Of a stretch of DNA of 64,000 bases, positions 8,233 through 17,212 are shown piece after piece. Made by a program: the position numbers and the translations under genes. Within the stretch, counting starts at the first letter, position 1. Each line of letters opens with the position of its first letter. Below the pieces are notes generated by a model, which was not told the origin of the DNA, made no database searches, and saw nothing but the letters and a program-made list of their open reading frames with translations. The DNA comes from Acinetobacter lwoffii (GTDB lineage: Bacteria > Pseudomonadota > Gammaproteobacteria > Pseudomonadales > Moraxellaceae), in the NCBI RefSeq assembly GCF_019343495.1, contig NZ_CP072550.1, positions 124,001-188,000 of the forward strand, in the 5' to 3' direction.

Positions 8233-9339
8233 ATGAAAAATACTCAAAATGAAAAACCAGCGATTGAAGAACGTTATATTGTTCTAGGTATTGATGATGG
8301 ACATGGCGGTACAAAGCTTTATGCTGGTCTAGATCAAGATGGAAATGAAATCAAACTGACTATTCCTAGTATTGCTTATTCAGGAAAAGTCCTCACTGGC
8401 GAAGAGGATTCTACTGACTATTATGTGGTTAAAGTAAATGAAAACTTTTATACAGTTGGTAAGAAGATCAATAGTAGTGTTCCTCTGGATACCAGAACAG
8501 ACGAATACCCGACATCTGAATATAACAAGGCACTAATACACCAGGCAATTAAGGCCTATATTGACCATATCGGAACATATGATGGTAGAGCGTTTGCAAT
8601 CGCTACTTCACTTCCTGTTAGTCGCTATTACACACCTGAAAAAACCAAAAACATGCCACTTATTGATATGAAAACTAATTTTCTACTCAATGGTGATGTT
8701 TGCTTCAACTTAAAAGATCATAAAGCTGGTAAACCGCTTAATATCATTAAAAGACATATTGTTAAATGTGAAGCTCAAACAGCTTATTTTAATGAGATTA
8801 TTGATGTACACGGAAACGGTTCAGAAGATAGTGATCTTTTAATAAGTTCTGAATGTGCTGTAATCGATATTGGCGGTAAAACCACTGATATTGTAGTCAC
8901 ATTAGATGGAGGAAACATGCTTGATGGCCATCGTTCTACATCACGTAACCTTGGTATTCTTACCATCTATGAACGAATCACTAGCTTAATTCTTGAATCT
9001 GGCTATAAAACAGTTAACGCTAACTGGCTAGATTTCGCACTAAAATCTGGAACTTATGGTATAGGATCTCAAGCCAAAGATATTACAGGTTTAATTCAGC
9101 AAGCTAAAAACGAATTCATGATCGAATTAAATAACTTTATCTCTAAACAGATCGGTGGAGGCGATGATTTAGCATTAGTATTATTTTGTGGAGGCGGTGC
9201 AGCTTTTCTTGAAAAAGAGATTAAAGAAAAGTACGACTTACCGAACGTAAGAATCGCTGAATCACCAGAGTACGCCAATGCTAAAGGTTTATATAAGTTA
9301 GCTAAATACATGTATAAAATGTACGCAGAAATCAAATGA
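8233..9339 (+). CDS. parM: ParM-like actin ATPase (plasmid segregation type)
   Basis: 368 residues from the ATG at 8233, with AAAGG seven bases ahead. A TTG at 8218 is in frame but has no ribosome site. Actin-fold signatures: phosphate-1 loop GIDDGHGGTK at residues 19-28, phosphate-2 loop DIGGKTTDIVV in the middle, and adenosine motif LFCGGGAAFL near the C-terminus. ParM-type actins form filaments that push plasmid copies apart with a DNA-binding adaptor. Unusually, it lies 26 bases after icmT in the secretion operon and overlaps the next gene by four bases. A role in the transfer machine instead of segregation is possible. The fold is confident and the job is inferred. Confidence 0.85.
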   Translation: MKNTQNEKPAIEERYIVLGIDDGHGGTKLYAGLDQDGNEIKLTIPSIAYSGKVLTGEEDSTDYYVVKVNENFYTVGKKINSSVPLDTRTDEYPTSEYNKALIHQAIKAYIDHIGTYDGRAFAIATSLPVSRYYTPEKTKNMPLIDMKTNFLLNGDVCFNLKDHKAGKPLNIIKRHIVKCEAQTAYFNEIIDVHGNGSEDSDLLISSECAVIDIGGKTTDIVVTLDGGNMLDGHRSTSRNLGILTIYERITSLILESGYKTVNANWLDFALKSGTYGIGSQAKDITGLIQQAKNEFMIELNNFISKQIGGGDDLALVLFCGGGAAFLEKEIKEKYDLPNVRIAESPEYANAKGLYKLAKYMYKMYAEIK

Positions 9340-10163
9340 CAGATTCAAACTACATACAACTATCCTATCAATTAATTCACTTAACAAGAGAAGATCTTGA
9401 TGTGATTAGTAATGTTAATAGAAATCTACCAGGTCTAGACTTAAACGCTTTTAGTTTAAGTCTGCTGTATTTAGGATTTATCTTTTGTACTGACAAGCAG
9501 AAGATTTTTCTAAATGCGCCAGTGCAAAATGAAATAGACGAGACGTTTGCACAGCCTGTACGAATGAAAATAGATAAAAATGCAAATCAAAAACTATTTA
9601 ATTCAATTAAAAAACATCCTCAAGGAAAGCTTCGTAGAAATTACATAACTGCTGTTTTACATGCTGGTATAGCGGTTCTAATTGAGCTTTCATACCTTTA
9701 TAAGTTGTATGAAGTTAATGAGGATATGGCAAGCCTATATTCTGTCAATTCTTTCCTATTAAGGTTTGGCTTAAGTACTTGTGTTGAAACATACACCAAG
9801 TTTAATACTGCTTACTATGTGTACGATATTGAATATCTTGAAAAAAAGTATCTTGATCATATATCCATACAAATACCAGAAAGTAGTAAGGAGCAAATTG
9901 AACAATCACCTAAAAAGCCCGTAACTAATTCTATCAAGAGCAAGGAGGTTCCTGTTCAAAAAGCAGTTAAGATAAAGGAAGCTAAACATACTGAACATAA
10001 AAACATTCAGGACCACTCCCCTACCGTTGAAACATCTCAAAATACCGAAACGTCCGAAATTAACAATGCTAAACCAAGTCAAAACGTATCTGAATCAAAA
10101 CCAGTAACCAATCCAAGTAGTTCGGATTGGCTTAACCAGACTTTTAATCCAGATCTATTATAA
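9336..10163 (+). CDS. Probable ParR-like DNA-binding partner of the actin
   Basis: 275 residues. Its ATG overlaps the parM stop (ATGA), the usual arrangement for an actin and its adaptor. Residues about 76-113 (from VRMKIDK to AVLHAGI) could form a ribbon-helix-helix: a short strand, a helix, then a PQGKLRRNYI segment like the PRGKRSxFI element of ParR proteins. The C-terminal third, about 190-275, is polar and low-complexity (Lys, Glu, Ser, Pro, Thr), as expected for a tail that engages filaments. The gene ends at a bidirectional terminator facing parB. It could also be an unrelated DNA-binding protein. Confidence 0.55.
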   Translation: MTDSNYIQLSYQLIHLTREDLDVISNVNRNLPGLDLNAFSLSLLYLGFIFCTDKQKIFLNAPVQNEIDETFAQPVRMKIDKNANQKLFNSIKKHPQGKLRRNYITAVLHAGIAVLIELSYLYKLYEVNEDMASLYSVNSFLLRFGLSTCVETYTKFNTAYYVYDIEYLEKKYLDHISIQIPESSKEQIEQSPKKPVTNSIKSKEVPVQKAVKIKEAKHTEHKNIQDHSPTVETSQNTETSEINNAKPSQNVSESKPVTNPSSSDWLNQTFNPDLL

Positions 10164-10189
10164 AAAAAACCGGCAATGCCGGTTTTTTT
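10163..10189. terminator. Bidirectional terminator between parR-like gene and parB
   Basis: Hairpin ACCGGC-AAT-GCCGGT is flanked by an A-run on the left and a T-run on the right, so it can stop transcripts from both convergent operons. Confidence 0.9.
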
Positions 10190-10208
10190 CATTCAAAGTT
10201 TTGAAACT

Positions 10209-11270
10209 TCAATCATTCAAGCTCTTAAAAAACTCTTCAATTTTTCTAGCTTTCTCTTCTGTAATATCTGCATCCAAGGCTACTCGCAACTTAAGTACAC
10301 TCTTACCTTTGGTACCACATTCAGAACTCATAGAACCAAATTTAACGCCCTTATCTGTCTTAAAATCGAATTTAATCTTACTCGGTTGTTCTTCAGTAGT
10401 AGCTTCTTCAGTTTTTTCAGGCTTAGTCGCCTTATTTGCTTTTTCTTCTTCACTCAAAATAGCTATAAATCCTTTATGACGCTTGCCCGTGGATTTAAAT
10501 TCTTCAACGTATTTATCCCATTCTGGTCTTAACAAGTCGAAAATTGCTTTTTCAGTTTTAGTTTCTAAAGCTTTATTTATTGCGGTATTCACTTCTTGAG
10601 CAATATATCCAGAAATTAGCTCAGGATCTTCGTTCAAAGAGTCCAAAATGAACTCAGGTAAGTCTAGAATATATTTGAGACGGAAATACTTCGACTTATC
10701 AATCGCAAATTTTTCAGTAACAAATTCATAACTTTCAAAAGGATAACCAAACTCTTCACATAATTGCTTGATTTTTAATATGCTTTCAAAATCTGAAAGA
10801 TTTTGTCTAGCAGTATTATCCAATAAAGCTGTTATAGCAGCTTTATCATCATTCATAGATGTTTTAACTAAAGCAGTAATTCTCTTGAGCTTTAAAATCT
10901 CTTTAATTGCTCTAAAACGTCTCTCACCAGCAATTAACTCGTAACGATTACCCTTCTGTCGAACTGTAATCGGGTTAATTTGTCCATTAGTTTCTATATC
11001 AGCAGCCAAAATTGGCAACTTCTCATATACACGTTTATTCATGATACGTGGTTGATAAGGTGATGGATCAATTAAATCAATGTCGATTGATTCTAAATGA
11101 GATCCGCTAACAATATTTTTTGTTTCTCGCTTAGCTAGTGGGTTAAGACTCCCCTCTTCTATGGTTGGAGTCGCTGTATTTTCTTTTACATCAGTAACTT
11201 GAGCATCACTCCCTGTTGCATTAGCAACAGATGTTTTTTTCATGCTTTTTACTTTATCTTTAAAGTTCAT
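10209..11270 (-). CDS. parB: ParB partition protein
   Basis: 353 residues. ParB is a CTP-binding sliding clamp that loads at parS and guides plasmid segregation with ParA. Visible: a disordered N-terminus, the ParB N-domain from about residue 58 (IDIDLIDPSPYQPR), the CTP motif GERRFRA at 115-121, the DNTARQNLSDFE segment, a helix-turn-helix around 165-200, and a Lys/Glu-rich linker before a C-terminal dimerisation segment. It starts nine bases after the parA stop, so the two form one operon. The adjacent 47-bp palindrome array is the obvious candidate for its binding sites. Confidence 0.93.
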   Translation of the reverse strand: MNFKDKVKSMKKTSVANATGSDAQVTDVKENTATPTIEEGSLNPLAKRETKNIVSGSHLESIDIDLIDPSPYQPRIMNKRVYEKLPILAADIETNGQINPITVRQKGNRYELIAGERRFRAIKEILKLKRITALVKTSMNDDKAAITALLDNTARQNLSDFESILKIKQLCEEFGYPFESYEFVTEKFAIDKSKYFRLKYILDLPEFILDSLNEDPELISGYIAQEVNTAINKALETKTEKAIFDLLRPEWDKYVEEFKSTGKRHKGFIAILSEEEKANKATKPEKTEEATTEEQPSKIKFDFKTDKGVKFGSMSSECGTKGKSVLKLRVALDADITEEKARKIEEFFKSLND

Positions 11271-11279
11271 ATCAGCACC

Positions 11280-12116
11280 TTATAATTTTTTGTATTCAGA
11301 AACCATTAGATCTACAAGTTGATTAATTGCTTGTTTTGCTGGTGTTTCTTTTCCAGCATCCAGATCAAATACGGAACACTTAACATATGATGCTTGACTA
11401 AAAACCGTAGCATTTGGAATACAGATTAATTCCTTATTTACCAGTTTTTCTTGCAATTTTGGTTGAGCATATTCATTGCGAATATCTTCAGCCAAGGTAA
11501 GATCCACTGTATTACGCTTGTTATAAAAGTTTAGTACTGGCGATAGAATTTTTAAATCTGGATTGCTTGTCTCTAAGTCATCCATAGAGTTAAGTATATC
11601 TTCCAAACCCTGAATACTGTATTCACCCTGTAATGGAATTAATAAACTGTTTGATGCTAACAAAGCATTAAAAGTTAGAGTTTCCATTCGCGGTGGACAA
11701 TCTAACAAAATAAAGTCGAAATCCCCTTTTATCTTTCTTAATACACTTCTAATAATTTCATTAGGAACTGGACTAGAACGCTGAATATTGATTTCAACAT
11801 CACGAATGTTATTAGCACAAGCAATCAAAGACACATTTTCAAAGTTGGTTTTATCTGGACCTTGTATAACATCGTGAATGTTAATTGTTTTATAGTTTTC
11901 AAAAATATCTTTTAGAGTGCCATCTATATCGTTAATATCTGGAACATTTGAAATATGTTTTGTTGCATTACGTTGGCTATCTAAGTCGATTACTAAAACC
12001 GTATAACCTAATTTTCCAAGCTTAGCAGCACAATTCACCGTAGATGTTGTTTTGCCCACACCACCTTTAAAGTGGATGCTTGTACAAATATAAGTTTTTC
12101 CTGAGTTCTTTTCCAT
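11280..12116 (-). CDS. parA: ParA partition ATPase
   Basis: 278 residues. ParA binds DNA non-specifically in its ATP form and positions ParB-parS complexes. The deviant Walker A motif FKGGVGKTTS is at residues 16-25, Walker A-prime LVIDLDSQRNATK follows, and Walker B DFILLDCPPRM is mid-protein. It lacks the N-terminal helix-turn-helix domain of the long P1-type ParAs, so autorepression, if any, must come from ParB. AAGGTGA lies seven bases before the ATG. The promoter should lie between 12117 and 12250, next to the palindrome array. Confidence 0.94.
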   Translation of the reverse strand: MEKNSGKTYICTSIHFKGGVGKTTSTVNCAAKLGKLGYTVLVIDLDSQRNATKHISNVPDINDIDGTLKDIFENYKTINIHDVIQGPDKTNFENVSLIACANNIRDVEINIQRSSPVPNEIIRSVLRKIKGDFDFILLDCPPRMETLTFNALLASNSLLIPLQGEYSIQGLEDILNSMDDLETSNPDLKILSPVLNFYNKRNTVDLTLAEDIRNEYAQPKLQEKLVNKELICIPNATVFSQASYVKCSVFDLDAGKETPAKQAINQLVDLMVSEYKKL

Positions 12117-12255
12117 TTTTCAATCACCTTTCAAGTAAAGTCAAACAATACAATATTTGAAAAATATTTAAAATACTTTTTCACTTTATTTTTAATATAT
12201 TTCAACTTTTTCAATCTATATGCCTAACATGTGTCCATATCTTATGTGTTTTTCA

Positions 12256-12975
12256 TTATCAGACTGATAACAGCTTTAGATTCCTTGGCGTGGATTTTTT
12301 CATTATCAGACTGATAACAGCTTTAGATCCCTTGGCGTGGTTTTTTACATTATCAGACTGATAACAGCTTTAGATTTTTAATCGTGGATTTTTTCATTAT
12401 CAGACTGACAACAGCTTTCGATTTTTAATCGTGGATTTTTTCATTATCAGACTGATAACAGCTTTAGATCCCTTGGCGTGGATTTTTTCATTATCAGACT
12501 GATAACAGCTTTAGATCCCTTGGCGTGGTTTTTTTCATTATCAGACTGATAACAGCTTTAGATTCCTTGGCGTGGTTTTTTTCATTATCAGACTGATAAC
12601 AGCTTTAGATCCCTTGGCGTGGATTTTTTCATTATCAGACTGATAACAGCTTTAGATCCCTTGGCGTGGATTTTTTCATTATCAGACTGATAACAGCTTT
12701 AGATCCCTTGGCGTGGTTTTTTTCATTATCAGACTGATAACAGCTTTAGATTCCTTGGCGTGGTTTTTTTCATTATCAGACTGATAACAGCTTTAGATCC
12801 CTTGGCGTGGTTTTTTTCATTATCAGACTGATAACAGCTTTAGATTCCTTGGCATGGTTTTTTTCATTATCAGACTGATAACAGCTTTAGATCCCTTGGC
12901 GTGGTTTTTTCATTATCAGGCTGATAACGGTTTTTCGATTCTAAATCGTTGATTTATTCATTATCAGACTGATAA
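12256..12975. repeat. Sixteen 15-bp palindromes in a 47-bp tandem array (candidate centromere)
   Basis: The palindrome TTATCAG-A-CTGATAA occurs 16 times, starting at 12256, 12303, 12350, 12397, 12444, 12491, 12538, 12585, 12632, 12679, 12726, 12773, 12820, 12867, 12913 and 12961. The period is exactly 47 bases except for the last two steps (46 and 48). Copy 4 has one change (CTGACAA) and copy 15 has a G centre that keeps the symmetry. The 32-base spacers are near identical (CAGCTTTAG ... CTTGGCGTGG then a T-run) in the middle and diverge at both ends, as expected of an array homogenised by recombination. Its place just upstream of parA suggests parS sites. The sites could instead serve the ParR-like protein or a replication protein. 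Confidence 0.95.
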
Positions 12976-13385
12976 AAATGGAGTTGCCAAGAAGAGGGGA
13001 GGGCTTACTACTACTTACAGTTAAATAAATGAGTAGACGTTGTGAAATGCACAACTGAAAATGATCTATATTAGCTGAGTAGGGGAGTGCCCTATTCAAT
13101 AAAAAGACTACCAACAATATTTATAGAGAAATTTATTATATAGGCGGTTAATCCACTTAAATGTCTAGTAGGGGAGGGCTTCTTATTCATTCTTTTTAGT
13201 ATTTGACCAAGAATACTGGCTTAGTGTTGAGATTGACCTGATTTAAGCTTTAAAAGGTATTAAATGCCACTTTAGTCAAGAGCTTAAAACCAGACTTAAA
13301 ATCCTTAAAAGGTTTAAGGGGAATTAGATTAAAACCAATATTAACTATATAATACCCAACAATACACATATTAATAGGCTATAAA
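12976..13385. other. Gene-free region with three GGGGAG boxes before dotM
   Basis: No coding frame is seen. AGGGGAGGGCTT occurs at 12995-13006 and 13170-13181, and the related AGGGGAGTGCCCT at 13081-13093 can form a small TAGGG/CCCTA hairpin. The spacing is about 86-89 bases. The rest is AT-rich, with several TTTAAGG-like words, and ends in the dotM promoter. It could hold part of an origin, but I see no firm origin signature. Confidence 0.55.
13324..13353 (+). promoter_or_regulatory. Likely dotM promoter
   Basis: A perfect TATAAT at 13348-13353 has a weak TTAGAT -35 at 13324-13329 with an 18-base spacer. Transcription would start about 25 bases before the dotM ATG. Confidence 0.5.
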
Positions 13386-14915
13386 ATGGCAGATCCAAAA
13401 GATAAGCTTGTACATGAGAATCATATTTATATATTTACTGTTGTTATGGTTTTAGTGGCTTTTTTGGCTGTATGGTTTGCTTATAAACCTCAAATTGTAG
13501 GGTTTTTAGTATACACAAAAGGCATTTTAATTATTCCTCTATGGTGGATACATAGCATATTCAAAGCTATCGGGCTTAACTACGTGCCTTTACTAAGTGA
13601 GTTGGTGTATTCAACAGAACACCTATGTAAACCAACAAACAATTGGCTTCCATTATTTTGTCAAAATAAGTTTAGCGAAGTCACTATTTTTCAAATTTCA
13701 AAAGCCAGTCAAGCATGGAATTTATTAATATTTTTGCTGGCAACACCTTGGATAAAGAAAGCTTATGACCGCTTCAACAGCGAGCATCCAGCACGGGGCT
13801 TTATCAAAAGCATGAACCTAGAAGAGTTCATAGAGGAACAAATTCCAAACCAAAGACACTTACAGGTTTTTGGTCCATTAGACTTGTCAAAATATGATAC
13901 GAACAATGGTCATTTTAAAGCGCTAGATTCAACTTATGAGTTTGCAAATAGGCATGAGTTAATTACAGGAACTAAAGAGCGCCTTGTGAACATTACAATC
14001 AACGGAGTAACGAAAGAATATAATGATAAAAGTGAAACAGTACCTATCATAGATGAAGAGAAGTTTTTAAATGTCTTACGTGAACAACTAGGGGATCTTT
14101 GGATAACCCTTGATAATTCAAAAGAAACATCACCCGATGAATTATCGTATTTATCCGATGTTGATACAATTTTGCTAGCTTTGTATTTACCAGTAGCATG
14201 TGCAACCGATGAATCTATGGATGATGAAGAGTTCCGTAAAATCAAAAAAGATTCAACAACATTAATTAATTACTATTGGGATATTTGCACAAAAAATATA
14301 CCTAACAACCCATTGTTTGCAATTGAAAATCAGTATGTTGAGGGCGATCGTAAGCTTGTAGGGTTTAATTTTGATTTCCTTAGAAAAAGAATTCACAAAT
14401 ACATTAAACATCCCGTTGCTACTAAGATTTTTAAAAACCATGCATATGTAAGAACTATTTTGTGTGAGGTTGTATTAACAGCAAGACAACTAGGTGTAAT
14501 GCCACCAACAGATATACGCTGGTTAAAACTATACAATCGAACTGCATACGCATTCATACAGAATATTGGTAGACCGTCTTTGTTTAGTGAGGGTTTAGGT
14601 CCAATCTCGCATTATCTAATTGAGGTGAAATTAGGGAAGCCATTAGAAGAGCCAGACTTTAACATTGGCCTTGTTGGTTTTGAATACGAATTATTGAGTT
14701 TTGCCATGACTGAAGCTAGACAAAAAGCTGCTGAAGATGTGAACAGTATTATTCGAGTAGTAGAGTTTACGGACAAGGAATTAAACAACGGATCTTATAA
14801 CTCTAAAAACAATGATAAAGATGATTTTAAGTATAGTGACGATCATGTTTTTGATATGGTGAGCGTAGAAATACCACAGGATGAAATACAAAAAAACAAG
14901 CAAAAAGGGTTTTAG
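13386..14915 (+). CDS. dotM: DotM/IcmP (TrbA) inner-membrane protein of the coupling complex
   Basis: 509 residues. DotM/TrbA is part of the coupling subcomplex that receives substrates for the channel. Membrane segments lie at about residues 17-33, 38-58 and a third near 105-120. The conserved HPARGFIKSMNLEEFI segment follows, then FGPLDLSKYD. The C-terminal family block includes RTILCEVVLTARQLGVMPP, DIRWLKLYNRTAYAFI and IGRPSLFSEGLGPISHYL. A Trp-Leu-Lys core and the Gly-Arg pair are typical. The next gene is DsbC/TrbB-like, so the IncI order trbA-trbB is kept. The expected coupling ATPase TrbC/DotL does not follow and must be elsewhere. Confidence 0.92.
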   Translation: MADPKDKLVHENHIYIFTVVMVLVAFLAVWFAYKPQIVGFLVYTKGILIIPLWWIHSIFKAIGLNYVPLLSELVYSTEHLCKPTNNWLPLFCQNKFSEVTIFQISKASQAWNLLIFLLATPWIKKAYDRFNSEHPARGFIKSMNLEEFIEEQIPNQRHLQVFGPLDLSKYDTNNGHFKALDSTYEFANRHELITGTKERLVNITINGVTKEYNDKSETVPIIDEEKFLNVLREQLGDLWITLDNSKETSPDELSYLSDVDTILLALYLPVACATDESMDDEEFRKIKKDSTTLINYYWDICTKNIPNNPLFAIENQYVEGDRKLVGFNFDFLRKRIHKYIKHPVATKIFKNHAYVRTILCEVVLTARQLGVMPPTDIRWLKLYNRTAYAFIQNIGRPSLFSEGLGPISHYLIEVKLGKPLEEPDFNIGLVGFEYELLSFAMTEARQKAAEDVNSIIRVVEFTDKELNNGSYNSKNNDKDDFKYSDDHVFDMVSVEIPQDEIQKNKQKGF

Positions 14916-14938
14916 TCTTAAACTTATAAGTTATAATT

Positions 14939-14966
14939 GACCGGTATTAAAACACCGGTCTTTTTT
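14939..14966 (+). terminator. Terminator after dotM
   Basis: Stem GACCGGT/ACCGGTC with an eight-base loop is followed by six T residues, so dotM is probably transcribed apart from the dsbC-like gene. Confidence 0.9.
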
Positions 14967-15037
14967 ATTTAACTATTTTTTTAAAACCATATTTTAACTA
15001 TACTGCTAAAACATGGCTTAAAAGGTAATACTCTAAA

Positions 15038-15943
15038 ATGCTTTTAAATAATTTCACTAAAATAGTAGCAAGTTGCGCTATTAGTATTATTACAATCTCT
15101 ACTTACGCTGCACCATCTCAGGACCTTACTTCTAAGATGCAAAAAATGGGCAAAGTAAAAGAAGTTAAACCCTTTAGTGGAGGTTTAACTTCTTGGATTC
15201 TTGAGGCACCTAATGGGAAAAATGCGGTGTTTTTTACAACATCCGATGAAAAAGTCATCTTACATGGTACAGCTTGGGATTCTGCTACTAAAAAAAATAT
15301 ATCTGAGCCTCTTAAATTAACTGCAAAAAAAATGAATACACCAGCACGACAACCAACAGCTTCCGTTGGGAATTTGGCCAGTGCATACAATCATCCAGTC
15401 TTTAAAGCTGTAAAAACGCTTTCAGGGTTTAAAGAGGGGAAAGCGAATGATAACAACACTGTTTACATCATTTACGATCCACGCTGTAAATATTGTCACG
15501 AAACATTCAACCTTTCTCGCTCATACGTTAAAAGCGGTGCAACTATTAAATGGATTCCAGCTTTAGTTCTAAACCAAAGTGAAAACGGAAAACAATTAGC
15601 AGCTGGAATTCTTCGTAAACCATCTGAAGATACTATTAATAAAACCTTTAATGGAACAGATGAAGAAATTAACTCAATTAAAGTGATTCCTACACCACAG
15701 GAACTTGCTGAGTTGGATAAACACTTAGGCGCTCTTCAATCTATCTTCTTCTATCACGAAGATATTGTTGCAATGCCAAAAGAAGATCGTGAACAGCGAG
15801 AAGCAATTCGTAGCGCTGGACAAAAGCCACAGCCACTAACTGCTGGTGTACCAGTTGCTATCTTTGTAAATAAAAAGACTGGAAAAGTTGAAGCTCGTAG
15901 AGGAACTTCAGAAACAGCCACTCTTGACTATATTTTCAAATAA
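15038..15943 (+). CDS. DsbC/TrbB-like periplasmic disulfide oxidoreductase
   Basis: 301 residues with a Sec signal peptide ending near TYA-AP at residue 24. A thioredoxin-fold domain begins near residue 140 with the redox motif C150-K-Y-C153 inside YDPRCKYCHE, and a probable cis-proline lies in AGVPVAIFVN near the end. The N-terminal domain is the kind used for dimerisation in DsbC/DsbG. IncI plasmids encode TrbB in the same place after trbA. It probably isomerises disulfides in exported channel proteins, and several cysteine-rich exported proteins are encoded nearby. A TATACT -10 box lies at 14999-15004. Its ribosome site is weak (AAAGG at 13 bases). Confidence 0.88.
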   Translation: MLLNNFTKIVASCAISIITISTYAAPSQDLTSKMQKMGKVKEVKPFSGGLTSWILEAPNGKNAVFFTTSDEKVILHGTAWDSATKKNISEPLKLTAKKMNTPARQPTASVGNLASAYNHPVFKAVKTLSGFKEGKANDNNTVYIIYDPRCKYCHETFNLSRSYVKSGATIKWIPALVLNQSENGKQLAAGILRKPSEDTINKTFNGTDEEINSIKVIPTPQELAELDKHLGALQSIFFYHEDIVAMPKEDREQREAIRSAGQKPQPLTAGVPVAIFVNKKTGKVEARRGTSETATLDYIFK

Positions 15944-15955
15944 GAGGGAATTGAG

Positions 15956-16630
15956 ATGAACAAAACTCAATTGAAAGCTTTCCAATCGATTGTCGGAAAC
16001 TTTTCACCTTATTTCTCTAAGATAAACAATGAGTCTATGTTTTTAGATTCTGACCTTTCTGGAGATACGGATAGAAATCGCCAGGTGAGCATCTTCAATA
16101 TAGATGCAAAGGCCACGGATCTACTATTAACGATCAAAGGATTTGATCAGGTCGAGAATAATTTGTTTAGAGGACAAGTTTTCTTAAAGTCTGACGAAAA
16201 CACAGAAATTCTTATAAGTGAGCCATGCTATTACTTAAACAAAAGCAAGGTTCGTTTCAGTACATATGAACTTCAGAGCTACATAAAGGAAGTTTGGCAT
16301 CAAGCTCTAAATGAATATAAGGCTGATGTTACAGACAGCCCTATACGTTCTAATGAAGAAAAATACAGCTTATCTTTAGCAGATAGATTCTCTAGTTTTA
16401 AAACGTCTTGGCCAGCTATGGGCATTGTAGCTGCAGTAGTTGTTTTTGCTGGAGGCGGTTACTTTTTAGGTTCAGGTACTAATGAGAAAAATGCATCTTC
16501 AGAAACAAGTTCGCAACAACTAAGCACATCTGATAACCCTGAACTTGACGGTAAAGCCTTGGCTCTTAAAAACATGGGGTTAGATCCTAACTCAATGGCT
16601 TTTGATAACTCATGCTTTCAAGAAAAATAA
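15956..16630 (+). CDS. Unknown protein with one C-terminal membrane segment
   Basis: 224 residues, not recognised. The first 140 residues are soluble and polar. One membrane segment at about 157-173 (MGIVAAVVVFAGGGYFL) precedes a Ser/Asn-rich tail of about 50 residues ending in a single cysteine. This suggests a cytoplasmic domain, one crossing and a periplasmic tail. It starts 12 bases after the dsbC-like gene behind GAGGGA, so it is in the same operon. Position argues for a link to conjugation, but nothing in the sequence assigns a function. Confidence 0.8.
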   Translation: MNKTQLKAFQSIVGNFSPYFSKINNESMFLDSDLSGDTDRNRQVSIFNIDAKATDLLLTIKGFDQVENNLFRGQVFLKSDENTEILISEPCYYLNKSKVRFSTYELQSYIKEVWHQALNEYKADVTDSPIRSNEEKYSLSLADRFSSFKTSWPAMGIVAAVVVFAGGGYFLGSGTNEKNASSETSSQQLSTSDNPELDGKALALKNMGLDPNSMAFDNSCFQEK

Positions 16631-16642
16631 GGTGAAATATCT

Positions 16643-17212
16643 ATGAGAGCTAGACGAATAGAAAACCTTGAAGCATTACAGCTAAAGGCCTCAGAAATAG
16701 CACAAATAACCGTTAAAGAGTTGGAAGCACGACACTATTTAGTTTGGTGGTTGAGCTCATATGACCGAAACATGAAACGTGGCTATAACAATGAAACCAT
16801 TTGCTTAAGCACCTATCAGGTGAATGAGTTTTGTTTTTCATATGCAATCACAAGCGAAGTTGAAAAGTTTTATTTACTAATACAACCCGAAAATTGGTTT
16901 TTAAATGATTTAACTTTCGAGTCTGCTTCTATAGATGAAAAAGGCTTAGTTTTAAATTTAGCTGAAGTAAATGATCAGTTATTCAAGCTGTATATATCGC
17001 GAATGCAAATCAGATTTAATCTTGATGAAATTCATGCTGAACGTTTAACACACGCAAAGAAATATGCAAAAGAACTGGTCTTTATTCAATACAACCCACA
17101 GAAAAATCAGGTCATGAATGTAGGTGTTTCTATCAATTTAGAAAACAACACAATCACTCGAAAATCATCAAATCAAACGGCAAAAAATAAGCGCTTGAAA
17201 GGGGCATTCTAA
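16643..17212 (+). CDS. Unknown soluble protein in the dsbC-like operon
   Basis: 189 residues, not recognised. No signal peptide or membrane segment is seen. The protein has many aromatic residues (HYLVWWLSSYD, FYLLIQPENWFL) and a basic C-terminus, so it is probably a compact cytoplasmic protein. AAGGTGA precedes the ATG. Its stop overlaps the start of the next gene (TAATG at 17210-17214), showing translational coupling to the exported coiled-coil protein that follows. Confidence 0.8.
   Translation: MRARRIENLEALQLKASEIAQITVKELEARHYLVWWLSSYDRNMKRGYNNETICLSTYQVNEFCFSYAITSEVEKFYLLIQPENWFLNDLTFESASIDEKGLVLNLAEVNDQLFKLYISRMQIRFNLDEIHAERLTHAKKYAKELVFIQYNPQKNQVMNVGVSINLENNTITRKSSNQTAKNKRLKGAF

Noticed and set aside
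10176..10532. Overlapping frames on the plus strand inside parB
   Set aside because: They are antisense shadows of parB with no ribosome site and low-complexity Phe/Ser composition.
12256..12975. CRISPR array
   Set aside because: The intervals between the palindromes are nearly identical, not unique spacers, and no cas gene is present.
12256..12975. Classical replication iterons
   Set aside because: The units are 47 bases with a 15-bp palindrome, much longer than usual iterons, and no Rep gene is seen in the window. Kept only as an alternative.
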